Positions 42,960 to 52,865 of a stretch of DNA of 64,000 bases are shown here, in pieces (the stretch's first letter is position 1; every line of letters begins with the position of its first letter). Under the pieces are notes generated by a model. The model ran no database searches. It saw nothing but the letters and a program-made list of their open reading frames with translations, and had not been told where the DNA came from. The stretch spans positions 310,001 to 374,000 of the forward strand of contig NIOB01000002.1 in NCBI GenBank assembly GCA_002189105.1. Reading direction: 5' to 3'. The position numbers and the translations under genes are program-made. The stretch is from Saccharibacillus soli. GTDB taxonomy: Bacteria > Bacillota > Bacilli > Paenibacillales > Paenibacillaceae.

Positions 42960-43742
42960 ATGCTTAAAGACACTTGGTTTACGGTGCAGCAAATCGATGA
43001 TGTAACCTATGCCATCAGCGAATATGGACATTGGGAACGGGTTCATTCCTTTCTGCTGCTGGGCAGGGACAAAGCGATTCTGATCGACACGGGACTTGGG
43101 ATTGATAATATTCGGCGGATTACGGATCGGCTGACGGATCTGCCGATTGATGTAGTGACCACACATGTTCATACCGATCATATTGGCAGTCATGGGCAGT
43201 TTGAGCGTCTCTATGTCCATGAAGCGGATCGCGCTTGGTTGGAAAATGGCATCGCCGGGCTGACGATCGAACAGATTCGCCGCGACATCGCCCGGGATAT
43301 TACGCTGCCGCTGCCGCCCGGCTTCGATGCGCGAACCTATACGCCATTTTGCGGCCCGGCGACCGGCACGCTGCATGACGGACAGGTTCTGGAGCTGGGA
43401 GCACGCACGCTCACGGTCTATCATACGCCGGGGCACTCGCCCGGACATTTGTGCTTCTGGGAGGCGGACTCCGGCTATTTGTTCACCGGCGATCTGCTGT
43501 ACAGCGGGACGCCCGTTTATGCGTTTTACCCTTCGACCAGCCCGGAAGATCTGGTGGCGTCCTGGGAGAAAATCGCCGCGATTCCCCGGGTTAAGCGGGT
43601 ATTTGGTTCGCACAATGAACTGGGACTGCCGCCGGAGATCCTGCCCCTTGCTGGAGAAGCGGCAGTCTGGCTGCGGGAGAACGGGCTGGCCCGATTCGGC
43701 ACGGGCATCCATCATTTTGAAGGCTTCAGCGTCCAGTTCTAA
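42960..43742 (+). CDS. MBL-fold metallohydrolase
   Basis: 260 residues. The metal motif HVHTDHIGSHG (HxHxDH), further ligands in YHTPGHSPGH, FTGDLLY and GSHNE near the C terminus give a complete metallo-beta-lactamase fold site. It belongs to the glyoxalase II-like/quorum-lactonase-like group; substrate unknown. AAAGGG precedes the ATG by about 11 bases; TATAAT at 42920-42925 may be its -10. Terminator at 43793-43820. Confidence 0.9.
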   Translation: MLKDTWFTVQQIDDVTYAISEYGHWERVHSFLLLGRDKAILIDTGLGIDNIRRITDRLTDLPIDVVTTHVHTDHIGSHGQFERLYVHEADRAWLENGIAGLTIEQIRRDIARDITLPLPPGFDARTYTPFCGPATGTLHDGQVLELGARTLTVYHTPGHSPGHLCFWEADSGYLFTGDLLYSGTPVYAFYPSTSPEDLVASWEKIAAIPRVKRVFGSHNELGLPPEILPLAGEAAVWLRENGLARFGTGIHHFEGFSVQF

Positions 43743-43792
43743 TCCCCGTGGGCAGCAGAATGCTGTCCACCCGAAATTTGATCTCACGTCTA

Positions 43793-43820
43793 CCCCTGCG
43801 CCTCAGGCGTCGGGGTTTTT
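43793..43820 (+). terminator. Rho-independent terminator of the MBL gene
   Basis: CCCCTGCGCC / GGCGTCGGGG with loop TCA, then TTTTT. Confidence 0.82.
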
Positions 43821-43967
43821 GTGTTTCTTTCATTCTTTTTAGAAGCCGGGAAACGCTGTGGGCAGCCTGTTATATGTTTTGTATAGATGCCGTTGCTATG
43901 CTGAAAACAGCCTGTTAGCCGAATGAATGTTACAGGAGCAGGCTATACGATTTTAAGAGGGGGAAGG

Positions 43968-46900
43968 ATGAATTTGGCAAGCAGAAAAAAGGGCTTCCCG
44001 TTGCACAAGCCTTTTAAAATGATGTTAGCAGCAACGGTGGTATCGGGGTCATTTTCGATGTTGGGAGCAAGAGAAGCCGATGCGCTGGAGCCGGTGGTAA
44101 ACGCTTATCCTGGGGGACAAAGCGGGCAGCATCTGGTGACTTGGCTCAAGGCGGATGACGGGGTGCAGCAGGCGAACGGATTGTTGGTGGACTGGGAAGA
44201 TCGTTCCTCGAATTCGGTTGATTATACGCTAAATGGCCCTGCTGAGAGAACGCCTACGTATACGTCAAACGGAATCAATTTTAACCCGGCCGTCACGTTC
44301 AATAATCCGGCGAGTTGGGGGCATTATGCAACATCGAGCAAGTTGGAAGGCGACAAGGCCATCAAGATTGCCTCTGGCTATGCCGTGTTTCAGTGGTCGG
44401 CTTCAGGCAATAATTATGGAGCGCTGATTGGATCGCAAGTGAAGAACGGCAACTATGGACAGACGTTCCTGGGGAACTATGGCAATCGATTGGCAACTGG
44501 CGACGGTCGTAATGGCAATTACAATTTGGTCAACCCGGTGCTTCAGGGATCTGACCTCACCAACCCTCACTTGGCCGGGTATCAGATCATGGGGCCAACC
44601 GTTGCCGATCACAAAGCTACGATTGATGGGGCCAGCAAAGAGGTTATTCCCAAGACGGCGAACACTTCCATTGCTCCTCTGCAAATGATGCCTGCGATCG
44701 GGGCGACCGGCTTCGAGGGTGACTCCAGCAACTGGTACGGATACCGAGGGGCAGTCTCGGAGATTGTCCTGCTTGACGAAGTGCCGGATGAGACGACACA
44801 AGCCAAGATCGAATCGTATCTGGCGCTAAAATACGGGATCACGCTCAACGGTGGCGACCGAGATTACATAGACAGCAGCGGTCACGTCTTCTGGGATGAG
44901 TCCGATAACGATGGTTACGGACGCCGCATTACCGGAATCGGGCGAGATGATGCTCAGGGTCTGATGCAGAAGCAGTCCAAGTCGCAGTCCGATGAAGCCG
45001 TCGTCACCCTGGCGCTTGGCTCCGGTATTGCCGAATCGAACGCAGCCAATCCAGAACTTTTCGCCAATGACCAAGCGTTCTTCAGCTTCAGTGATGATGG
45101 CGCATCGACTCAATACAAAGCTGATCTGGCGTATGCCGCTGACGGAATCGGCAAGCTGAAGCGCATGGAGCGGATTCATAAGACGGAAGTTTCGCCGAAC
45201 TGGAGCAGCAGCAGTGCGATTACACTGCGTGCGGATGGCATTGATCCAACGTCTAAAGTTCAATTCTATCTAGCGGTCAGCCAGAACGCTGATCTCAGTG
45301 ACGTCAAACTATATCCACTGACGAACGGGCAGGTGACACTGAGCAGCAGTGAGCTTCCCGACGGCAGTTTCTTTACTTTTGCACATGTGAATAAGGATTT
45401 GCTGTCCAATGGCGTGATGAACGTGCTGGATGAATTGGACGAAGGTGTGCTGAAAGAAGAAGATTATACCCCGGACAGCTGGAGCGCTCTGCGGACGAAA
45501 TTGACGGAAGCGCAAAATATTCTGGGTAATCCGGCGGCGAGTCAGCAGCAGGTGGATCTGGCGCTGAAGGCTCTGAACCAAGCTCGCCAGGGTCTGAAGA
45601 TTCAGGGCGTACAGTTCGATCATGCCGCGCTGGAAAAAGGAACATCCGGTTCGCGGGTCGTGGTGACGCTTGATCGGGGCGTGAAGTTCGACGGCGCCGG
45701 GCGAGACGGATTCTCGGTGACGGTAAGTGGGCAGGTATATGGCGGCAGTGATCTGGCGATCTCCATCGATCCGCTCGATCCTACGAAAGTCATCATCGCG
45801 CTCCCAAGCGGTCTGGATCTGTCGGAAGTCGATGCGGTAGGGGTCAAATATGACCAAACGGGCAGCCTGAGGGGGCTGAACGGAGTGCCGGTATCAAGCT
45901 TTGAGGAGACCGCGCAGAGCGGCCTTGGCGCTTCGCTGCAAATTACGAAGCCGGGTACATCGTCAGGCGTGGTATCCGGTGAAAAACCCGAGTTTGGCGG
46001 CCAGGTCGATCCAGGCGCCGAGTCCGTGACCGTGGAGCTGCTGGACGCGCAGGGTCAGGTGATTCCAGGCGCAGGCGGCGCAGCTGTTGTTGATCCGTCC
46101 ACCGGAGAGTGGTCCTTCGTCTCGGAAGCCCAGCTTCCACCGGGTACCTACACGGTTGCAGTCACAGCCAAAAAGGGTCAGGAGATCTCGACGCGCAAAA
46201 GAACGTTTACGGTCGTTGACAAGTCGGCGCTGCAAGCCCGCCAGGAGGCCATCGATGCGGAAAAGCTAAACGGGTCGAACTATACGCCTTCGAGCTGGAA
46301 TGAGCTGCAAACCGCGTTGGCTGAAGCCCATCGCGTGCTGGACGATCCCGCCGCTACGCAGGCGCAGATTGATACCGCCTTGAATCGGCTGAATCTGGCT
46401 CGTCTGGGATTGACGGCAGTATCCATCACCCCGCAGCCGGAACCGAATCCGGGCAGCAGTTCGAGTCCAATCGGCCCTCCGACGACTGGTTCGGCGCAGG
46501 CCGTCGGTACGAATAAACAGATTATCACGGTCGATGTCGCTTCGGGCGCGGAAGACCTGCGCGACATTACCAAAGTCGAGCTGGAACGGACGACGAATGC
46601 GGATGGTACACTCAGCGACCAGGTGACGTTCACGCCAGCCAAGGCACAGGAAGCGATCGACAAAGCACTGGCCAAAAATGATCCAACTGCACGCATCCTG
46701 ATCCCGGATGCAACCGATGCGGTCAGCCGGGTCAATGTGGATGTACCCAAAGCCACGGTTGATCTGCTGAAGCGTCACCAGATTGATCTGGAGATCCACA
46801 ATCCAAACGGAGTGGTGATTCTGCCGTCTTCCTCACTGACAGACAGGGAAGACAGCTTCTACTTCCGCCTGGTTCCGGTGAAGAATCCGCAGGAACGTCA

Positions 46901-47855
46901 GAGCGTGGAACAGCGTGCACAGACGGAGCAGGTGGTTCGTCAGTTGAGCGGCAATGAGGCGGCGCAGGTGGTATCGCGTCCGATGACCATTGAGACGAAT
47001 CTGTCGAGCCGCCCGGTTACGCTGGTGCTGCCGCTGGATGGCACCAAGCTGCCGGCGAACGAGCAGGAGCGTGCAGCCTTCCTGAAAAATCTTGGCGTCT
47101 ATATCGAACACAGCGACGGCACCAAGGAAGTGGTGCGCGGAACCGTTGAGATGATGGACAGTCCGGCTTTGACAGACAGCAAGTGGGGTCTGCGCTTTGG
47201 CATCTCCAAGTTCAGCACCTTCACGATCGTGTCGCTGGGCGCGAAGACCGGCACACACCAAGCCTATGTGAAGGGCTATACGGACGGTACGCTGCGTCCG
47301 GATCAAGCCGTTATTCGTTCCGAGATGGCTGCCATGCTGGCGCGTCTGGGTGAACGCAGCGGTCAGGGAACCGTTCGTTTCAGCGATCTTCCGCAGCGCT
47401 TCTGGGCGCGTGATCTCATCGGTCAGGTGACGGAAGCAGGATGGATGAAGGGATATGGGAATGGAACGTTCAAGCCAAACGGCGCGATCACTCGTGAAGA
47501 AATGGCATCGATCGTCTTCAATTACCTGCAACTCAGCAAAGGAGATGCGGCAGGGCTGTTCCCGGATGTCAGAGCGGGCAGTTGGTCGGGCGGAATCATC
47601 GCTGCCGTACAGGCGCAAGGAATCATGACTGGCGACAATGGGAAGTTCTATCCGCAGCGGCCGCTGACACGTGCCGAAGCGGTAACGATCTTGAACCGCT
47701 TGTTCGAGCGAGGCCCACTGCATGGGGCACCAACCCCGGCATGGTCGGATTTGCCTGCCGATCATTGGGCTTATCATGATCTGCTGGAAGCGGCGACAGA
47801 TCACGGATATACCGTGCGAATCGCGGGCGGGGAAGATTGGACGTCTGCGCGTTAA
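43968..47855 (+). CDS. large S-layer-homology surface protein with FIVAR and Ig-like domains
   Basis: 1295 residues from ATG 43968 (GAGGGGGAAGG directly upstream). Signal peptide (MMLAATVVSGSFSMLGAREADA), a lectin/LamG-like region with HLVTWLKADDGVQ and KIESYLALKYGITL (about 35-290), a second beta-rich region to about 475, a FIVAR domain (about 482-545, DELDEGVLKEEDYTPDSWSA), an Ig-like domain (about 657-755), a second FIVAR (about 757-820, YTPSSWNELQTALAEAHRVL), a Pro/Ser linker, another folded region and three SLH repeats (about 1097-1290: GYTDGTLRPDQAVIRSEMAA, GYGNGTFKPNGAITREEMAS, GDNGKFYPQRPLTRAEAVT). SLH repeats bind secondary wall polymer. It is probably a cell-surface adhesin or carbohydrate-binding protein. 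Confidence 0.92.
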   Translation: MNLASRKKGFPLHKPFKMMLAATVVSGSFSMLGAREADALEPVVNAYPGGQSGQHLVTWLKADDGVQQANGLLVDWEDRSSNSVDYTLNGPAERTPTYTSNGINFNPAVTFNNPASWGHYATSSKLEGDKAIKIASGYAVFQWSASGNNYGALIGSQVKNGNYGQTFLGNYGNRLATGDGRNGNYNLVNPVLQGSDLTNPHLAGYQIMGPTVADHKATIDGASKEVIPKTANTSIAPLQMMPAIGATGFEGDSSNWYGYRGAVSEIVLLDEVPDETTQAKIESYLALKYGITLNGGDRDYIDSSGHVFWDESDNDGYGRRITGIGRDDAQGLMQKQSKSQSDEAVVTLALGSGIAESNAANPELFANDQAFFSFSDDGASTQYKADLAYAADGIGKLKRMERIHKTEVSPNWSSSSAITLRADGIDPTSKVQFYLAVSQNADLSDVKLYPLTNGQVTLSSSELPDGSFFTFAHVNKDLLSNGVMNVLDELDEGVLKEEDYTPDSWSALRTKLTEAQNILGNPAASQQQVDLALKALNQARQGLKIQGVQFDHAALEKGTSGSRVVVTLDRGVKFDGAGRDGFSVTVSGQVYGGSDLAISIDPLDPTKVIIALPSGLDLSEVDAVGVKYDQTGSLRGLNGVPVSSFEETAQSGLGASLQITKPGTSSGVVSGEKPEFGGQVDPGAESVTVELLDAQGQVIPGAGGAAVVDPSTGEWSFVSEAQLPPGTYTVAVTAKKGQEISTRKRTFTVVDKSALQARQEAIDAEKLNGSNYTPSSWNELQTALAEAHRVLDDPAATQAQIDTALNRLNLARLGLTAVSITPQPEPNPGSSSSPIGPPTTGSAQAVGTNKQIITVDVASGAEDLRDITKVELERTTNADGTLSDQVTFTPAKAQEAIDKALAKNDPTARILIPDATDAVSRVNVDVPKATVDLLKRHQIDLEIHNPNGVVILPSSSLTDREDSFYFRLVPVKNPQERQSVEQRAQTEQVVRQLSGNEAAQVVSRPMTIETNLSSRPVTLVLPLDGTKLPANEQERAAFLKNLGVYIEHSDGTKEVVRGTVEMMDSPALTDSKWGLRFGISKFSTFTIVSLGAKTGTHQAYVKGYTDGTLRPDQAVIRSEMAAMLARLGERSGQGTVRFSDLPQRFWARDLIGQVTEAGWMKGYGNGTFKPNGAITREEMASIVFNYLQLSKGDAAGLFPDVRAGSWSGGIIAAVQAQGIMTGDNGKFYPQRPLTRAEAVTILNRLFERGPLHGAPTPAWSDLPADHWAYHDLLEAATDHGYTVRIAGGEDWTSAR

Positions 47856-47971
47856 AATGAGGAAGAGTGATAGGCTTTTGGTGGAGTCTTCTCGACTCTG
47901 AAGGCGAGTGTAAATCTCGAATTCAGCAGGTTAGACGTACTCCCTAAGTTGGATGTTCTCCGTGCTTGGAG

Positions 47972-48005
47972 CCTCCGTTCCGGAAATCCGGAACGGAGGT
48001 TTTTT
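47972..48005 (+). terminator. Rho-independent terminator of the SLH gene
   Basis: CCTCCGTTCCGG / CCGGAACGGAGG, a perfect 12-bp stem with loop AAAT, then TTTTTT. Confidence 0.93.
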
Positions 48006-48108
48006 CTTTTTGAAGAGAGTAAGGCGCCGCTGTACCCTTCTTCATCGCGCAGGAGAAGCGAATCGGTTATAATGCCTCAGGGTCTTGACGGAGATAAGGG
48101 GGATGGGC

Positions 48109-49758
48109 ATGAAGATCGGTCGTTACCAGATGCGTTTTCAAACGACAACCACACTGATGGTGCTGGCTGTTGTGGCGCTGGCGCTGTCGGCTTTGTACAC
48201 CATGATTAGTCTGGAGATTTCACGCCACACGCGTGAAGGATTGGAGCAGCGTGCGGTTGGGATCGCGCGAACGGTATCGCATACGCCGACCGTACAAGCT
48301 GCGCTGACGATGGGTGGAGATCGCACAGCCGTGCAGCCGTACGCGGAAGCAGTGCGTGAGGCGAATGGCATTGAATTTGTGGTGATTATGGACATGCAGG
48401 GCATCCGATTGTCCCATCCCAATCCGGATCGGATTGGCGAACATTTCGCCGGGGGAGATGAGGAGCCTGCACTTAGCGGGAAGGAAGCGATCTCGGAAGC
48501 GGACGGATCGTTGGGGCGTTCCGTGCGTGCCTTCTCACCCGTGTATGGAGAGAACGGACAGCAGGTTGGGGCGGTAGCCGTGGGGTTGTCGCTGGAGAGT
48601 GTCCATGCGGCTGTGGGGCAAAATATGTGGCTGCTGTACATCGGGATCTTGCTGGGAGGGGTGTTGGGTCTGATCGGGGCAGTGCTGCTGGGACGCAAGC
48701 TCAAGCGCGTGATGTTTGGCATGGAGCCGGAAGAGATCGCCCGGCTGCTGGAGGAGCGAAGTGCAATGCTCCAGTCGGCCAAGGAGGGCATCATGGCCGT
48801 GGACAAGGAGCAGCGGGTGACGCTGATTAATGCCGAAGCGCGGCGGCTGCTGGGCGACGAAGTACGGTTGGAAGAAGCGGCGATTGCAGCAGCAGAGGCT
48901 TGGGCGAACGCAGAGCCGGAAGAAGACTTTCGTTCGCTGCTGCGTATGGATCGGGTGCTGGCAAGCGGTGATCCGGTATACGATCTGGAAGTGGAACGTG
49001 GGGGAACCACGCTGCTGGTGAATGTGGTGCCCGTTCGGATCTCCGGGCGCGTGGAAGGCGCACTGGCGACTTTCCGGGACAAGACCGAGATTACGGCGCT
49101 GATGGAGCGTTTGTCGGGTATCTCGCTGTATGCCGATGCGCTTCGCGCACAGACGCACGAGTTTGTGAATAAGCTGCATATCATTATGGGATTAACGCAT
49201 ATGAAACGTTATGACCGACTGGAAGAATATCTCCATGAAGCGGTTCCGAGTCTTCAGATCGAAGCGGGAGCGGTTGTTACCCAGGTCAAAGACCCGGTGA
49301 TCGCAGGGTTCCTGCTGGGCAAGCTCAGTCTCATGCGTGAGGCAGGAATCCGCCTGTTGGTACGCGAAGACGGAATACTGCCGGAAGCCTCGGAGCCAGC
49401 CATCTCGCGCGAGCTGGTGACGATTGTAGGGAATCTGCTGCAAAATGCAGTGGAAGCGCCAAGACCGGAAGGGCAGGTCAAAGTCATTGAGATTGGCTTT
49501 GATTACGCGGATGGCTGGCTGGAGATCGAAGTAGAGGATAACGGAATCGGCATCGCTTCGGCAGTCGTGGAATCGCTGTACGATCAGGGAAGCTCCACCA
49601 AAGGGACAAACCGGGGAGTGGGTCTGTATCTGGTGCGCCGCAGTGCAGAGCGGCTTGATGGTACGGTGATCTTCCGCAGTGAGCCGGGTGAAGGTACGCG
49701 GTTTCGGGTAGAATTGCCCTATCCTACGAAGAACGGAGTGAAACGAACGGATGATTAG
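48109..49758 (+). CDS. DcuS/CitA-type sensor histidine kinase
   Basis: 549 residues from ATG 48109 (AAGGGGG about 7 bases upstream; TATAAT at 48068-48073). TM1 at about 18-36 (LMVLAVVALALSALYTMISL), an external PAS-like sensor with FVVIMDMQGIRLSHPNPDRI and AFSPVYGENGQQVGAVAVGL, TM2 at about 178-200, a cytoplasmic PAS (AMLQSAKEGIMAVDKEQRVT), then the SpoOB-type His region RAQTHEFVNKLHIIMGL and HATPase with NLLQNAVEA and GVGLYLVRRSAERL. This class senses citrate or C4-dicarboxylates. No transporter gene lies next to it, so its target is elsewhere. Confidence 0.93.
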   Translation: MKIGRYQMRFQTTTTLMVLAVVALALSALYTMISLEISRHTREGLEQRAVGIARTVSHTPTVQAALTMGGDRTAVQPYAEAVREANGIEFVVIMDMQGIRLSHPNPDRIGEHFAGGDEEPALSGKEAISEADGSLGRSVRAFSPVYGENGQQVGAVAVGLSLESVHAAVGQNMWLLYIGILLGGVLGLIGAVLLGRKLKRVMFGMEPEEIARLLEERSAMLQSAKEGIMAVDKEQRVTLINAEARRLLGDEVRLEEAAIAAAEAWANAEPEEDFRSLLRMDRVLASGDPVYDLEVERGGTTLLVNVVPVRISGRVEGALATFRDKTEITALMERLSGISLYADALRAQTHEFVNKLHIIMGLTHMKRYDRLEEYLHEAVPSLQIEAGAVVTQVKDPVIAGFLLGKLSLMREAGIRLLVREDGILPEASEPAISRELVTIVGNLLQNAVEAPRPEGQVKVIEIGFDYADGWLEIEVEDNGIGIASAVVESLYDQGSSTKGTNRGVGLYLVRRSAERLDGTVIFRSEPGEGTRFRVELPYPTKNGVKRTDD

Positions 49759-50467
49759 GGTGTTGATCGTCGAAGATGATCCGATGGTCGCGGAGATGAA
49801 CCGCTTCTATCTGGAACAGATCGAAGGCTTTGTATGCGGGGGATGGGCGCGTTCGCCGCAGGAAGCGCTGAAGCGGCTGACTCAGGACTCGTTTGGATTA
49901 ATTCTGCTTGATTTGTACATGAAGGAAGACAACGGGCTGGAGCTGCTGGCCGAGATTCGCCAGCGTGATCTTCCGATTGATGTCATCGTTATCTCGGCCG
50001 CCAGCGACAGAGGCAGCATCCAGCGCGCGCTGCAAAATGGCGTGGTGGACTACCTGATTAAGCCTTTTGAATTTGGCCGCTTCAAGGATGCGCTGGGCGC
50101 CTATCGGGAGCGCAACCGCCTGCTGCGCGATCGCTCCAGCCTGGATCAGGCTGAACTGGATGCGTTGACCCGCCGCTCGTCGGATGCGCCGACTCGCCTG
50201 GCTGCCGCTCCGCTGCCCAAGGGGTTCACCAAGCAGACGCTGCGCACCGTCTGGCAGGCCATCGAATCGGCGCCGGGCGATTCGTTCTCCAGCGAGGAGA
50301 TCGCCGCCGCCACCGGCATCTCACGCGTATCGGCCGGTAAATACCTCACCGGACTTGTGGACATGAACGTGCTGGAAATGGACCAGATCTACGGCACGAT
50401 TGGCCGTCCCGTGCAGCGATACCGCGTCCTGCCGAATGGACGCAGGCGGATGGAGGGGTATTTGTGA
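49751..50467 (+). CDS. DcuR/CitB-type response regulator
   Basis: 238 residues; the start overlaps the kinase gene by 8 bases. Receiver with VEDDPMVAEMN, phospho-Asp54 in ILLDLYMKEDNG, Ser in VIVISAASDRG, Lys in YLIKPFE. The C-terminal helix-turn-helix is of the CitB type (SSEEIAAATGISRVSAGKYL ... YGTIGRPVQRYRV). It likely activates a carboxylate uptake or metabolism gene not in this window. A hairpin terminator follows. Confidence 0.92.
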   Translation: MIRVLIVEDDPMVAEMNRFYLEQIEGFVCGGWARSPQEALKRLTQDSFGLILLDLYMKEDNGLELLAEIRQRDLPIDVIVISAASDRGSIQRALQNGVVDYLIKPFEFGRFKDALGAYRERNRLLRDRSSLDQAELDALTRRSSDAPTRLAAAPLPKGFTKQTLRTVWQAIESAPGDSFSSEEIAAATGISRVSAGKYLTGLVDMNVLEMDQIYGTIGRPVQRYRVLPNGRRRMEGYL

Positions 50468-50511
50468 AGGCAGGTCTGCCCCCATTCATGTACAAAAATA
50501 ATAATCACTTA

Positions 50512-50547
50512 AACGCTCCTGACAGTAAGTTGTCAGGAGCGTTCTTC
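50512..50547 (+). terminator. hairpin terminator after the DcuR-like gene
   Basis: AACGCTCCTGACA / TGTCAGGAGCGTT, 13-bp perfect stem, 6-base loop. The tail is only moderately T-rich (CTTCT). Confidence 0.75.
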
Positions 50548-50587
50548 TAGAATGAGGGTATCCGATACAAAAAGGAGAAGATCACCC

Positions 50588-51196
50588 ATGACTTCGATTC
50601 ATTCCGAGAAGATGAACCTTCAGATTCACGACCGTCCGATCTGGCAGAGTGTGCAACAATCGACGCAGCATTATCTGGAGCAGATGGAGCGACTAAGCCT
50701 GGAACAATTAAGACGTCAGCCTGCCGAAGAAGAATGGTCGCTGGGACAAATGCTGCTGCACCTGTCCCAGGCCGCACTGCGGATGCAGTTCGAGAACGCA
50801 CGCAGATGCTTGAGCGAACCTGCTGCATTATCCGACCGACCTTCTGCCTCAATCGCTGAAGATTCAGCGCTGCCCAAGACGCAAGCAGGTGAAGCGATGT
50901 TCCGGGTAGGCAGCTTCCCGCCTCAGCGGGTCAAAATTCCGGCTTCCCCACAGTACACCCCGCCGCAGCCGGACAGCAAAGAGCAGATTCGGGCTGCGCT
51001 GGATCAGGTACTTGAAGCGTTGGAGGAGCTGGAGCCGCTTGCTGCAAGTACCTTATCACAGCAAACCGTTGCCCATCCTCGTCTGGGCGGTTTAACGGCG
51101 AAGGAATGGCTGCAGCTGACGGAGATGCATTATCGGCATCATTTGCTTCAGGAAGAACGTTTGTTGATGGAGCTTGGGTTGGATTCCCATCATTGA
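50588..51196 (+). CDS. DinB superfamily protein
   Basis: 202 residues from ATG 50588 (AAGGAG about 10 bases upstream). Four-helix DinB/YfiT-like bundle: LEQMERLSLEQLRRQPAEEE, WSLGQMLLHLSQAALRM (first metal-type His) and the C-terminal TEMHYRHHLLQEERLL (paired His). A polar insertion of about 35 residues (SEPAALSDRPSASIAEDSAL region) separates helices 2 and 3. Family members are putative thiol-dependent transferases; the activity here is unknown. Confidence 0.83.
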   Translation: MTSIHSEKMNLQIHDRPIWQSVQQSTQHYLEQMERLSLEQLRRQPAEEEWSLGQMLLHLSQAALRMQFENARRCLSEPAALSDRPSASIAEDSALPKTQAGEAMFRVGSFPPQRVKIPASPQYTPPQPDSKEQIRAALDQVLEALEELEPLAASTLSQQTVAHPRLGGLTAKEWLQLTEMHYRHHLLQEERLLMELGLDSHH

Positions 51197-51274
51197 CGCT
51201 CTGCGATCCCAATGATACAATGTCGGCAATTTCTATCCGCTTGCAGGGCGGAGGCCGATGCGAGAAATAAGGTT

Positions 51275-51310
51275 AGCTTCGTCCCTGGAGGACGGAGCTT
51301 TTCTTTTTTT
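51275..51310 (+). terminator. Rho-independent terminator between the DinB and GNAT genes
   Basis: AGCTTCGTCC / GGACGGAGCT, 10-bp stem with one G-T type mismatch, then TTTCTTTTTTT. Confidence 0.82.
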
Positions 51311-51358
51311 ACATAGGGAATAGGGACAAATCAAGAAGCAAGCGGTGAGGAGTCGAAG

Positions 51359-52216
51359 ATGAGACCACAACTGAAATGGGTACCGTTTGACGCTGAAGAC
51401 GAGGTGCTGGACAGCCAGCCGTTTGTCGGAAGTGAAGTTCGCTACAATCTGATGCAGCTGCATCGCTATACACCGGATGCGCTGCTGTTGAAGTCGCCGG
51501 ACGGACGTGCCGTCCTCACCTGGATGGCAGGGTGGAATGCCTGGTTGTGGCTGGACGCCGAGCTGAATGAAGAAGAACGGCGCAGCCGGATGAATACACT
51601 GGCAGAGGAACTGGACGACCGCGCGATTCGATTAAGCGGAGTCAGCAGCGACCCTGAGGATGCCCGCGTGTTCGCTGCCCTGTATGCGGGACGTCATGGC
51701 CTTGAGGTTGAAGAACATATGGAGCTTGTCGCTTATGATTGTCCCAGCGTCCAATCTCCAGTCGGGGTACCGGGGAGACTGCGCCAGACTTATGCAGCAG
51801 ACGAGCCGACCCTCGCGGCTTTTCTGTCGGGCTTTGTCTGGGATGCGTTCGGCGAGACGCGATCCGCCGAGTCTTTTGCCGAAGATGCAGCGCGAATGGC
51901 CGTATCCGGTCAGGTTTATATCTGGGAAGTGGAAGGAACCCCTTCTGCGATGCTGCAATTGGCCTCTGCCTCGAAGCGGCACTGCCGCATGAACGAGGTG
52001 TATACGCCGCCGGAATGTCGCAAGCGGGGGTATGCCAGCGCCCTGGTTGCACAATTGTGCCTGAAGCTGCTGGGTGAGGACTTGACGCCGATGCTCTACG
52101 CAGACAAGAAAAATCCCGACTCCAACGGCGTCTACCGCAAGGTCGGGTTTCAGGAAGCAGGACAAATTCTGGGTACACGTTTCCAGGGTTGGAAAGTGGA
52201 TAAGCAGGAGCCTTGA
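51359..52216 (+). CDS. GNAT family N-acetyltransferase
   Basis: 285 residues, with the acetyltransferase domain in the C-terminal half: VYIWEVEGTPSAMLQLAS, NEVYTPPECRKRGYASALVA (acetyl-CoA loop, RKRGYA) and NPDSNGVYRKVGFQEAGQ. The N-terminal half is a second, degenerate domain, as in two-domain GNATs. Substrate unknown. GAGGAG stands 6 bases before the ATG. Confidence 0.88.
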   Translation: MRPQLKWVPFDAEDEVLDSQPFVGSEVRYNLMQLHRYTPDALLLKSPDGRAVLTWMAGWNAWLWLDAELNEEERRSRMNTLAEELDDRAIRLSGVSSDPEDARVFAALYAGRHGLEVEEHMELVAYDCPSVQSPVGVPGRLRQTYAADEPTLAAFLSGFVWDAFGETRSAESFAEDAARMAVSGQVYIWEVEGTPSAMLQLASASKRHCRMNEVYTPPECRKRGYASALVAQLCLKLLGEDLTPMLYADKKNPDSNGVYRKVGFQEAGQILGTRFQGWKVDKQEP

Positions 52217-52289
52217 GGCTAAATGTCGAACTTTCGAGGAAGAGGCAGCCACACCTTGGATGAGGGGAAGATCTCCGGGTGGAATCTGC

Positions 52290-52865
52290 TTATTCTGTGG
52301 ATGAAAAACGTCCGAGAATCAACGATTCGAGCAGCCCATAGGCGCGCTCCAGATCCAGCTCCGGCTGGAGGAGCTTCTGAAGCGCGAGTCCATCGAAGCA
52401 GGACAGCAGAACTGCGGATAACGCCTCAAGCTGCTCCTCCTCCAGCCCGTACAGCGTGGCATCCAGGACATTGGAGATGCCTTCACGCCCAATCTGAAGC
52501 AGCTCGGCAACCTCGCTGGAGAGTTCAGGATTGCGCAGTCCCTGAGCGAACAGCTCATACCGCAGTTTGTACCATTCCGGGCGGTGTTCGGTCAGTTCTT
52601 CGGTCTGTGAGGAATCGTTTTCGCTGAATAGATCCGAGGGGCCGGCGAACAAAGCTCCAAAGTCTTCTTGGTGCAGCCGGTGGTTTTGCAGCACGACTTC
52701 CCGCAAGATTTCTTCTTTCGTTTTGAAATAATAATGAATCAGCCCAGGAGCGGCCAATCCGGCCTCTGCCGCAATATCCTTGATCGAGGCGTCTGCATAA
52801 CCTTTTTGTGCGATGGCACGCGCTGCTGCTTCGACAATCTGTCGTTTTCTTGGGTTCTCTCTCAT
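52290..52865 (-). CDS. TetR family transcriptional regulator
   Basis: 191 residues from ATG 52865 (AGAGGAGAGAC upstream; the frame extends to 52973 without a site). N-terminal helix-turn-helix: KRQIVEAAARAIAQKGYADA, IKDIAAEAGLAAPGLIHYYF. The ligand domain is variable. It is divergent from the dual-kinase sensor gene, 122 bases apart, and may regulate it or itself. The ligand is unknown. Confidence 0.9.
   Translation of the reverse strand: MRENPRKRQIVEAAARAIAQKGYADASIKDIAAEAGLAAPGLIHYYFKTKEEILREVVLQNHRLHQEDFGALFAGPSDLFSENDSSQTEELTEHRPEWYKLRYELFAQGLRNPELSSEVAELLQIGREGISNVLDATLYGLEEEQLEALSAVLLSCFDGLALQKLLQPELDLERAYGLLESLILGRFSSTE

Noticed and set aside
48138-49184. 348-codon minus-strand frame rich in Ser and Thr
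   Set aside because: Antisense to the DcuS-like kinase, whose domains are complete.
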